Assembly (NCBI GenBank): GCA_027032655.1
Contig: JALVMZ010000217.1
Coordinates: 1-5,432 of the forward strand
DNA length: 5,432 bases
Direction of reading: 5' to 3'
Source of the DNA: Desulfobacteraceae bacterium
GTDB lineage: Bacteria; Desulfobacterota; DSM-4660; Desulfatiglandales; JALVMZ01
Shown: positions 1 to 5,072 of the stretch, piece after piece
How positions within the stretch are numbered: the first letter of the stretch is position 1
How the letters are laid out: every line of letters begins with the position of its first letter
Translations under genes and position numbers: made by a program
Notes under the pieces: model-generated
What the model was told of the DNA's origin: nothing
Databases searched by the model: none
Seen by the model: only the letters and a program-made list of their open reading frames with translations

Positions 1-176
1 CCGCCCCAGCTTACCCTTGAATGAAACACCTGAAACCCTTTTGATATCAGATAACTCCTTATGCCCCTGAAATAATGATTTCTATCGTCTTCTGAATTGT
101 CTTTTACTCCAAATGGACGGATTATTTTATCAAAAGGGCATATACCATGAGCAAGTATTATTGGATATCCTGTCAT
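1..176 (-). CDS. Lipase/esterase of the alpha/beta-hydrolase fold, N-terminal part (cut by the left window edge)
   Basis: The minus strand is open from an ATG at 176 to the window edge, giving 58 N-terminal residues. The protein begins MTGYPIILAHGICPFD and continues with a YFRGI segment, then a GFQVFHSRVS segment. This matches the start of bacterial family I triacylglycerol lipases and related esterases: a beta strand ending in HG (the oxyanion-hole region), an FD pair, a Y-F-x-G-I segment, and a G-x-x-V strand. The nucleophile Ser, Asp and His lie beyond the window. An in-frame ATG at 197 would add seven residues, but a GAGGTG ribosome site six bases before 176 favours the later start. No signal peptide is seen, so a cytoplasmic or non-classical location is likely. 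It begins 34 bases after the cytochrome b stop on the same strand and is probably co-transcribed. A role with the respiratory genes is not evident. The fold is fairly sure; the substrate is not. Confidence 0.72.
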   Translation of the reverse strand, partial: MTGYPIILAHGICPFDKIIRPFGVKDNSEDDRNHYFRGIRSYLISKGFQVFHSRVSWG

Positions 177-210
177 GTTATCCACCTCTCCAAGCATCTT
201 AGGCAATATA

Positions 211-1050
211 TCAAGGATTTAAAAATCTCCCTAAGATTGTTAAAAAGATATAAAGCACGAATAATATCCATACCATATGATATATAACTCCACCTTTATT
301 TACATCCACTAATGGTAATATGAGAATCAGCCCTATAAATATACCGGGAATCACAACAGCAGAAATAAGAGGTGGGAGATACCTTAATAGAAACTGAATC
401 CCAAGAAAAAACCATGGCCCATGGACCTGCGATACCATAGCATCCGGGGGGATTGATATACCCGGTCTTATAACCATTGATAGAAGCAGTATTAAAGTCA
501 CTGATAGGATAAATATACCTTTATTGGGGAGCCATTCCCTTATATGTCTTGTTAAAAGAAGAATAACAGCAACTGGAAGGATCATGCAGTGATAAATATA
601 AGGAAGCAGAAAAAAATCACTACCTCTTCGTATAAAAAGGCCGGTAAAGGCCTCTGGAAGTAATGGAATTTTCTCCATAATATTGAGCATTATATAGCCT
701 GCATAAATTCCTTCTTTGTCGCCTTTCAGGATAAACCCGGTAAAAAGGACAAAATAACAGATACAAAGGGATGATGTAAGCCTGAACCACTCAGATGCTT
801 CATAAAGTCTGTATCTCTTTTTGACAAAATGCTCAGCTGCATGGATTGTCATTGAAATAACAAATAACTCTGCTGAAAAATAATGAACCTGCCTCAACAC
901 TCCCCCGTATGGCACAAGGGTTGTGATTTCCTCCATCCTTCCAAATACATCCCCCACGGGGCTGTACTGAAATAATAATACCAGACCACTCCCAATAGAT
1001 ATTATCATTGATGCAAGCCCAAATCTTGGCATGAAATCTGTTATCTTCAT
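211..1050 (-). CDS. Cytochrome b of a Rieske/cytochrome b (bc1/b6f-type) quinol-oxidising complex
   Basis: This is a 279-residue membrane protein with about seven hydrophobic segments, near residues 11-28, 53-75, 92-110, 150-168, 178-195, 232-249 and 256-276. Helix B carries His56 and His70, 14 apart (in RQVHYFSAE and SMTIHAAEH). The next heme helix carries His154 and His169, 15 apart, the spacing known from cytochrome b6. These four would ligate two b hemes. Residues 201-227 (PPDAMVSQVH, then GPWFFLGIQFLLRYLPP) correspond to the Qo-site start of the C-terminal domain (subunit IV in b6f), so b6 and a shortened subunit IV appear fused. The chain is well short of the usual 380-420 residues of full cytochrome b. 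The PEWY motif reads GPWF, so the usual Glu is absent. There is no N-terminal Cys for a covalent heme ci. The start overlaps the Rieske stop by ATGA, with AGAGGGG upstream, which implies translational coupling. No cytochrome c1 gene is visible. Confidence 0.9.
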   Translation of the reverse strand: MKITDFMPRFGLASMIISIGSGLVLLFQYSPVGDVFGRMEEITTLVPYGGVLRQVHYFSAELFVISMTIHAAEHFVKKRYRLYEASEWFRLTSSLCICYFVLFTGFILKGDKEGIYAGYIMLNIMEKIPLLPEAFTGLFIRRGSDFFLLPYIYHCMILPVAVILLLTRHIREWLPNKGIFILSVTLILLLSMVIRPGISIPPDAMVSQVHGPWFFLGIQFLLRYLPPLISAVVIPGIFIGLILILPLVDVNKGGVIYHMVWILFVLYIFLTILGRFLNP

Positions 1051-1460
1051 ACAGGCCCCTCTTGAACCACTGTAACCTTTATCTTCCCTGACTTAAGTAT
1101 CTTATAAGGTAAGTGCACCATATCTTTCTTTGCTGGACCAGATAGCCATTTGCCATTTTTGTCAAACATACTCCCATGACAGGGGCACTTAAAATATCCT
1201 GAATCATCTCTGTAATTAATTTTGCATCCAAGATGAGGACAACTTGATGAGAGGGCAAAAAAGCCTTTATCACCCTTTATCAGATATACTCCTTTTTGAA
1301 ATATCACACCACTGGAAATGTTCTGGGGGTCAACCACCACAAATCTTCTTATTTTCTTCCTGTATCCTATAAATCGCAGTATGGGATATGATAATATAAT
1401 ACCCACTGAAAAATATAAGACCCTTAAGATAATCTTTTTTAAAAACTTTCTGCGATCCAT
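1047..1460 (-). CDS. Rieske [2Fe-2S] protein with Tat-type membrane anchor
   Basis: This 137-residue protein is the iron-sulfur subunit that takes one electron from quinol at the Qo site of its cytochrome b partner. The N-terminus reads MDRRKFLKK, a twin-arginine signal. It is followed by a hydrophobic anchor at about residues 10-31, so the cluster domain should face the periplasm. Both Rieske boxes are complete: CPHLGC (Cys74, His76, Cys79) and CPCHGS (Cys92, Cys94, His95). By family knowledge Cys74, His76, Cys92 and His95 bind the cluster, and Cys79 and Cys94 form the disulfide typical of bc-type Rieske proteins. The GPA at 108-110 matches the conserved proline-loop region. At 137 residues it is shorter than most bc1 Rieske proteins. 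The position of the RR motif right after the ATG supports the start, although only a poor ribosome site precedes it. It is first in an operon with cytochrome b. A Rieske oxygenase ferredoxin is unlikely, given the anchor and the partner gene. Confidence 0.94.
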   Translation of the reverse strand: MDRRKFLKKIILRVLYFSVGIILSYPILRFIGYRKKIRRFVVVDPQNISSGVIFQKGVYLIKGDKGFFALSSSCPHLGCKINYRDDSGYFKCPCHGSMFDKNGKWLSGPAKKDMVHLPYKILKSGKIKVTVVQEGPV

Positions 1461-1507
1461 AGCTCTAAAGAATACATCCTTGTCCTTATTTATTCAATTA
1501 ATCTTTG

Positions 1508-1518
1508 ATGTTGACATT
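1508..1518. promoter_or_regulatory. Operator-like word in the divergent promoter region
   Basis: The sequence ATGTTGACATT lies between the divergent Rieske and CoA-ligase genes. It differs by one base from ATGTTAACATT, the core of the perfect palindrome over the marR -10 box (4824-4839). It also overlaps the only TTGACA hexamer in this gap. It could be a binding site for the MarR protein, but a TTGACA -35 box alone explains part of the match. This is inference only. Confidence 0.3.
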
Positions 1519-1539
1519 GATCCCCATTATGGTTAGCTT
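1511..1539 (+). promoter_or_regulatory. Candidate sigma-70 promoter for the CoA-ligase operon
   Basis: A perfect -35 hexamer TTGACA (1511-1516) is followed after 17 bases by TAGCTT (1534-1539), which matches only three of six positions of a -10 box. It is the best promoter-like pair upstream of the gene starting at 1569, but the poor -10 box would make it weak or activator-dependent. No convincing promoter for the opposite Rieske operon was found in the same 99-bp gap, though one must lie there or further upstream. Confidence 0.35.
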
Positions 1540-1551
1540 TCATTTCATCTT

Positions 1552-1558
1552 AAAGGAG
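1552..1558 (+). promoter_or_regulatory. Ribosome binding site that decides the CoA-ligase start
   Basis: AAAGGAG ends one base before the ATG at 1560 and ten bases before the in-frame ATG at 1569. A one-base spacer is not usable, so the site fits the second ATG. The longer reading would add only three residues (MDH). Confidence 0.65.
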
Positions 1559-1568
1559 CATGGATCAC

Positions 1569-3038
1569 ATGTCATACAGCATGATAAAAGATATAAAAGA
1601 GAGCCCTCTTTACCATATCCTGAATCCAGAAAGTATAGCCTTTTTTGGTGCATCCAATAGATTTACTGCCATGGGAACATCTCAAATGGTTAGTATTCTG
1701 TCCCTGGGTTATGAGGGCAGAGTCTATCCAATCCATCCCAGAGAAGAAATGGTTCAGGGCCTGAAGGCCTATAAAAATGTCATGGAGATCCCTGATGTGC
1801 CTGACCTTGCAGTGATCGTGCTTCCCACTAAAATTGTATCTTCTGTGCTTGAGGAGTGTGGAAAAAAGGGAATAAGGCATGCTATTATCATCTCTGGTGG
1901 TTTCAAGGAGATAGGAGAACAGGGGCACAGACTGGAGCAGGAGCTCATTTCGGTATCAAGGAGATATGGAATAAGAATGCTTGGTCCTAATTGCATTGGC
2001 ATTGTAAATCCGCATCTTAGATTAAACACCACATTTATCGAATACACTGCAACTCCTGGTTTCATAGGAATGGCATCCCAGAGTGGAAGCTTTATTACTC
2101 AGATGTCCAGTTATCTGTCTCAATTTCAACTGGGTTTCAGTGCCGGAATAAGCGTTGGCAATGAGGCTGATATTGATATAGTGGATTGCATGGATTATCT
2201 GTTCCACTGCCCCAATACAAAGGTAATCGGTCTTTATATAGAGACAATCCGAAGAGGCAGAGAATTCATTGAACTTGCAAGAAAGATTGTTCCCCACAAA
2301 CCAATTGTTGCCTTTTATGCAGGAGGTTCAGAGGCAGGAAAGCGGGCCTCTTTATCTCATACGGGGGCACTTGCTGGCCCTGATAAGCTGTATGATGGTG
2401 TTTTCAGACAGGCCGGCGTAATCAGGGCCAATTCAATAGAAGAACTGTTTGATTTCTGCTGGGTCCTTGGCAAATGTCCGCTACCCGGGGGAGACCGTGT
2501 AATTATCCAGACCCATTCAGGGGGGCCTGGTGCAGTAACGGCTGATGCATGCGAAAGGTCAGGTCTCAGGCTTCCCTATCTCTCCCCGGAATCAGAGATG
2601 CAGTTATCCTCGGTAATACCACATACAGGCAGTCTCAAAAATCCCATTGATATTACTTTTACCAAAAACCCCTTTGATTATTTCAGCACCATTCCTGGAA
2701 TCCTAATCAATGACGAAAATACTGATATCCTGCTCATTTATATTCTTATGCCTTCCAAGACCATATCAAGGGCGCTTGAATCCATGGGAATAGATGAAGA
2801 GCAGATTGAGAAGCAGGCTCATGAGATGATAAAATCATTTTCAAATTCCCTGAATCAGATTTTTAACAGTGTTAAAAAACCCATAATTGGTTTTTCATAT
2901 CAACCAAGGGATGACGGACTTCTAAATATAATGGAACAAAGCGGGATACCAGTTCTTCCAGGCCCCCATAGGGCAGCAAGGGCAATAATGGCACTTGTGA
3001 AATACACTCATATAAGAGAAAGATATAAACAGGTTTAA
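1569..3038 (+). CDS. ADP-forming acetate/acyl-CoA synthetase, alpha subunit (CoA-binding and phospho-His domains)
   Basis: This 489-residue protein (numbering below starts at the upstream ATG, 1560) belongs to the NDP-forming acyl-CoA synthetase superfamily related to succinyl-CoA synthetase. These enzymes convert acyl-CoA, ADP and phosphate to acid, ATP and CoA, or run in reverse. A Rossmann CoA-binding domain begins at about residue 22 (PESIAFFGASN). It is followed by GPNCIGIVNP (142-151) and ASQSGSF (172-178) of the first ligase domain. His267 in SHTGALAG is the expected phosphohistidine, and Glu228 in YIET is the likely Glu that pairs with it. A third domain (about 310-475) begins with IIQTHSGGPG. 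Length fits a stand-alone alpha chain; the ATP-grasp beta domain is neither fused nor encoded in this window, so a beta subunit must be elsewhere. Its gene neighbour five bases downstream is a nucleotidyltransferase. The substrate (acetate, branched or aromatic acyl) cannot be read from sequence. Confidence 0.88.
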   Translation: MSYSMIKDIKESPLYHILNPESIAFFGASNRFTAMGTSQMVSILSLGYEGRVYPIHPREEMVQGLKAYKNVMEIPDVPDLAVIVLPTKIVSSVLEECGKKGIRHAIIISGGFKEIGEQGHRLEQELISVSRRYGIRMLGPNCIGIVNPHLRLNTTFIEYTATPGFIGMASQSGSFITQMSSYLSQFQLGFSAGISVGNEADIDIVDCMDYLFHCPNTKVIGLYIETIRRGREFIELARKIVPHKPIVAFYAGGSEAGKRASLSHTGALAGPDKLYDGVFRQAGVIRANSIEELFDFCWVLGKCPLPGGDRVIIQTHSGGPGAVTADACERSGLRLPYLSPESEMQLSSVIPHTGSLKNPIDITFTKNPFDYFSTIPGILINDENTDILLIYILMPSKTISRALESMGIDEEQIEKQAHEMIKSFSNSLNQIFNSVKKPIIGFSYQPRDDGLLNIMEQSGIPVLPGPHRAARAIMALVKYTHIRERYKQV

Positions 3039-3043
3039 TCATT

Positions 3044-3712
3044 ATGATGGCTATTGCTGAAACTAAAAAGATTGGTGGGGTCGTGCTTGCTGCAGGGGAA
3101 TCCAGAAGGATGGGGGAACAAAAACTACTTCTTCCTTATCGGGAGACAACTCTTATCAAATGGGTGCTCAAACAGGCCCTTGATTCATCACTTGATGAGG
3201 TTGTTCTGGTTCTTGGACACAGGGCAAACAGAATCATAGAAACCTTAGAAGACATCAAAACTAATTATCCCGAAAAACTCAGAATAGCCATTAATAAGGA
3301 TTATAAACTGGGCATGAGTTCATCTCTCAAACTTGGCTTTGAACTATTAAAAGATAAGTTCATGCATATAATGGTAATTCTGGGAGATATGCCCTGTATT
3401 AGCTCATCTATAATAGATGAGCTGATAGAAGGTTATCTCAAATCGAACTTGCCCCTTGGGGCTATATCCCACTCAGGGAGAAGGGCACATCCAGTTATCA
3501 TTTCAAGCAGGTTCTATCCCCTTATTCAATCCCTGAGCGGGGATACAGGCGCTCGCAGTATATTCGAAAATAATGAAGGATATGTATGCCTCGTTAAACC
3601 ATCACTTCGATATAGTCCAATGGATATAGATACCCTGGAGGACTACCAGAAGGCCATCCTCCACTATCAAAAAGACAATGACGAAAATGCTATTATAAAA
3701 AAATTCCAATAA
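3044..3712 (+). CDS. Molybdenum cofactor nucleotidyltransferase (MocA/MobA-like NTP transferase)
   Basis: This 222-residue, soluble, cytoplasmic protein has a single NTP-transferase Rossmann domain of the MobA/MocA type. It would join a nucleotide (CTP in MocA, GTP in MobA) to molybdopterin. The N-terminal NTP-binding loop reads VVLAAGESRRMGEQKLLLPY (13-32). The metal-binding GDMP lies at 114-117. AHPVIIS (148-154) and LSGDTGARSIFE (164-175) are the substrate-side motifs typical of the cytidylyltransferase MocA, and the chain ends in the family's MDIDTLEDY (193-201). The LAAG rather than LAGG loop and the HPV/GDxGAR motifs point to MocA rather than MobA. The length matches the usual 190-220 or so. 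The start follows the CoA-ligase stop by five bases, with only a weak ribosome site, so coupling to upstream translation is likely; ATG at 3047 is an equal alternative. No molybdenum hydroxylase is visible here. A related sugar or isoprenoid nucleotidyltransferase role is less likely. Confidence 0.82.
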   Translation: MMAIAETKKIGGVVLAAGESRRMGEQKLLLPYRETTLIKWVLKQALDSSLDEVVLVLGHRANRIIETLEDIKTNYPEKLRIAINKDYKLGMSSSLKLGFELLKDKFMHIMVILGDMPCISSSIIDELIEGYLKSNLPLGAISHSGRRAHPVIISSRFYPLIQSLSGDTGARSIFENNEGYVCLVKPSLRYSPMDIDTLEDYQKAILHYQKDNDENAIIKKFQ

Positions 3713-3724
3713 AATCCGTTTTAT
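3697..3724 (-). terminator. Weak candidate terminator after dsrE2
   Basis: Between the convergent genes an inverted repeat (ATAAAA, loop of four, TTTTAT; 3709-3724) is followed on the minus strand, after five bases, by seven Ts (complement of 3697-3703). The stem has no G-C pair, so it would be weak. It overlaps the ends of both genes. There is no T tract on the plus-strand side. Confidence 0.2.
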
Positions 3725-4284
3725 ATAAAGAGTGTTATATTAGACCTTGAAGCCCATTCAAGAAATGTTGCAGCACCACCAAAATCAATACCATCTATAA
3801 GGTCTTCTTTATCTATCCCCATGACATCCATTGTCATCTGACATGCAATCAGCTTCACTCCACTCTCTTTACATACATCAAGGAGTTCAGGAATCGAGGG
3901 CACATTCTGGTTTCCCATCCACTTGTTCATCATCATGGTCGCCATGGCAGTCATCCCCGGTATTATGCCCAGGATATTTGGCATAGGCACAGGCATTGCT
4001 GGATTTCCAATAGGTGCAACCTTTAGATTCCTGTTCTTCTTCTTATTCAGGATATCAAGTCCATAAAAGGTGAAGAATATGGCTGTCTCTATGTCCATTG
4101 CGGCTGCAGCACTACCAAGTATCAATGCAGGATATGCCATATCAAGTGTGCCTTTGGATGCAATAATAGCTGCACGCCCCTGATCACCCTGCGTCTTTAA
4201 TATCTCTTCCACTCTCCTGTTTAATTCCTGGTCCAGAATCTCCTTTACCTTCTTTTCAATCTCCTTATCTAAATTTTGCTCCAT
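3721..4284 (-). CDS. dsrE2: DsrE2-type sulfur-relay protein (DsrE/DsrF/DrsH-like family)
   Basis: This 187-residue protein starts with a charged helix (about 5-32, rich in E and K, probably coiled coil). The DsrE-like fold then begins at RAAIIASKGTLDMAYPAL (37-54). IFFTFYGLDIL (69-79) and the methionine-rich stretch 97-124, with PMPNILGIIPGMTAMATMMM (100-119), are hallmarks of the DsrE2 group. The likely sulfur-carrying cysteine is Cys148 in LIACQMTMDVMG; Cys138 lies ten residues earlier. Family members bind persulfide on this Cys and pass sulfur among TusA, rhodanese and dissimilatory sulfur enzymes. That role is family knowledge, and no TusA or rhodanese gene is visible here. The hydrophobic Ala/Met segments could allow membrane contact. 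A strong AGGAGGT ribosome site lies six bases before the ATG. The gene sits 46 bases after the MarR-type regulator on the same strand and is probably co-transcribed with it and controlled by it. Confidence 0.85.
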   Translation of the reverse strand: MEQNLDKEIEKKVKEILDQELNRRVEEILKTQGDQGRAAIIASKGTLDMAYPALILGSAAAAMDIETAIFFTFYGLDILNKKKNRNLKVAPIGNPAMPVPMPNILGIIPGMTAMATMMMNKWMGNQNVPSIPELLDVCKESGVKLIACQMTMDVMGIDKEDLIDGIDFGGAATFLEWASRSNITLFI

Positions 4285-4290
4285 TTTTAC

Positions 4291-4297
4291 ACCTCCT
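4291..4297 (-). promoter_or_regulatory. Strong ribosome binding site of dsrE2
   Basis: AGGAGGT on the minus strand stands six bases before the dsrE2 ATG. It is the strongest ribosome site in the window and contrasts with the missing one in front of the regulator gene, suggesting that dsrE2 is made in larger amounts than its regulator. Confidence 0.85.
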
Positions 4298-4328
4298 AAG
4301 ATTAATTTGGTAATTAAGGTTCATAATT

Positions 4329-4338
4329 TGTTAACATT
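4329..4338. promoter_or_regulatory. Second copy of the operator-like word, upstream of dsrE2
   Basis: TGTTAACATT on the plus strand overlaps the end of the regulator gene, about 45 bases before the dsrE2 ATG. Ten bases are identical to the core of the palindrome at 4824-4839. The flank CATAAT also recurs, set two bases further away (CATAAT-TT-GTTAACATT here, CATAAT-GTTAACATT there). It may be a second binding site for the regulator or part of a dsrE2 promoter. No convincing -35/-10 pair was found for dsrE2 itself. Confidence 0.4.
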
Positions 4339-4825
4339 GTTTACTTTTTAAAATCTCATTTTTTACCTCTTCAATACATGAACTCAGGATGGTAAGCCCG
4401 CCAATAAGTGCCTTTCTCTGAACAGGGTCCATCCTGAGAAGAATCCTTGTATTTATATTTGAAGTAAATCCATCAATATCTCTTAAAATCTTCCTTCCCT
4501 TCGGGGTGAGACTAAATAGCTTCACCCTCTTATCCACCGGGTCAAACCTTCTCTGCAAAAGACCTTTTTTTATCATTCCATTCAGTATCTTGGTAACCCT
4601 GCTCTTGGCAACAGAAAGCCTCCGGGATATTCCTTTAACCGTCAGATATTTCTCATCTTTGAAAAGCATAATTGTCTTTAGCTCTGAGACATTAAGCCCA
4701 AATCTTTCAGATTGAATGACTGTTTTATCCTGACAGCATTTAACAAGCTCCTCCATCAACTCGCCAAGCCTTCTTCCCTGATTGATGATAGAATTATCTG
4801 AAATATTTTTACCATTTTTGTTCAT
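4331..4825 (-). CDS. MarR-family transcriptional regulator
   Basis: Starting from the ATG at 4825 the protein has 164 residues (numbering below runs from a TTG at 4852, nine codons earlier). It has the MarR layout: an N-terminal dimerisation helix (about 26-41), a winged helix-turn-helix (about 54-125), and C-terminal dimerisation helices (about 130-170). The recognition helix is near AKSRVTKILNGMIKKGLL (82-99). The wing carries the family signature D107, R109 and LTPKG (115-119). Cysteines occur at 3, 39, 40, 159 and 173; the vicinal Cys39-Cys40 pair in the dimer helix could sense oxidants or persulfide. The TTG start lies inside the promoter spacer and cannot be used by the mapped promoter. 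ATG 4825 is about three bases after the predicted transcript start, and there is no ribosome site. ATG 4756 (141 residues) would cut the first helix. It probably regulates itself and dsrE2, 46 bases downstream. Confidence 0.88.
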   Translation of the reverse strand: MNKNGKNISDNSIINQGRRLGELMEELVKCCQDKTVIQSERFGLNVSELKTIMLFKDEKYLTVKGISRRLSVAKSRVTKILNGMIKKGLLQRRFDPVDKRVKLFSLTPKGRKILRDIDGFTSNINTRILLRMDPVQRKALIGGLTILSSCIEEVKNEILKSKQC

Positions 4826-4839
4826 AATGTTAACATTAT
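4824..4839. promoter_or_regulatory. Perfect 16-bp palindrome, probable operator of the MarR-type regulator
   Basis: ATAATGTTAACATTAT is its own reverse complement over all 16 bases. It covers five of six bases of the -10 box (4835-4840) and two bases of the ATG start codon at 4825. MarR dimers bind palindromes of about this size, commonly over their own promoter, so binding here would block RNA polymerase. Autoregulation is inferred from position and symmetry. Confidence 0.6.
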
Positions 4840-4862
4840 ATTCACAACCCAATTTATGTCAA
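4835..4862 (-). promoter_or_regulatory. Near-consensus sigma-70 promoter of the marR-dsrE2 unit
   Basis: On the minus strand TTGACA (4857-4862) is followed after 16 bases by TATAAT (4835-4840). Both hexamers are perfect. Transcription should start near 4828, only about three bases before the ATG at 4825, which implies a leaderless or nearly leaderless message. Such a strong promoter fits a gene kept silent by a repressor. Confidence 0.8.
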
Positions 4863-4896
4863 CAATTTTTTTAATAGGCCCCTTTGTAAAACTGAA

Positions 4897-5026
4897 TTAA
4901 AAAGCTACCAGATATCTAAGGGAGCTTCTCCAGTAGTTGCCTTTTCCATGTCCTTTCCCCCTAATAGCTTCAAGAACTACCCTTGTCTTAAATACCCCCA
5001 TTATGTTTTATTCTTGCTCCACTCAT
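4897..5026 (-). pseudogene. Degenerate IS3-type transposase OrfA fragment
   Basis: On the minus strand a good ribosome site (GAGGTG, 5032-5037) precedes an ATG at 5026 by five bases. The reading begins MSGARIKHNG and stops after two more codons. If one base is removed from the run of five Gs (complement of 4995-4999), it continues VFKTRVVLEAIRGKG, giving MSGARIKHNGVFKTRVVLEA and onward. This resembles the start of IS3-family OrfA proteins (a K-H-S-x-E-F-K-x-x-V-x-L-E-A-x-R-G pattern). After about 25 residues the similarity ends, and the frame stops at 4897. The rest of OrfA and all of OrfB are missing, so this is a dead remnant. The family call is from memory of the motif. Confidence 0.55.
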
Positions 5027-5054
5027 TTCTTCACCTCAAGGAAACCAAACTTAA

Positions 5055-5072
5055 TCTCCTGTCCAATTTTCG
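5055..5072. mobile_element. Possible end of the insertion-sequence remnant
   Basis: TCTCCTGTCCAATTTTCG lies about 30-45 bases upstream of the remnant transposase start, where a terminal repeat of an IS3-type element would be expected. The GGACAG and AAAATT words on the minus strand resemble some IS3-family ends. No matching inverted repeat was found on the other side of the remnant, so the boundary is a guess. Confidence 0.2.

Noticed and set aside
1079..1273. 64-codon minus-strand frame inside the Rieske gene
   Set aside because: It overlaps the complete Rieske coding frame, including both cluster-binding boxes, and has no sensible product; it is a shadow frame.
1318..1536. 72-codon plus-strand frame across the Rieske start and the divergent gap
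   Set aside because: It runs antisense to the Rieske N-terminus, has no ribosome site and resembles nothing; the gap is better read as a control region.
1560..1568. ATG at 1560 as the start of the CoA-ligase gene
   Set aside because: The ribosome site AAAGGAG ends one base before it, leaving no spacer; the in-frame ATG at 1569 has a ten-base spacer.
1572..2297. Three minus-strand frames of 91-118 codons
   Set aside because: All lie antisense within the well-supported CoA-ligase alpha gene and show no protein-family features.
4506..4715. 69-codon plus-strand frame
   Set aside because: It is antisense to the winged-helix region of the MarR gene, which is clearly the real coding strand.
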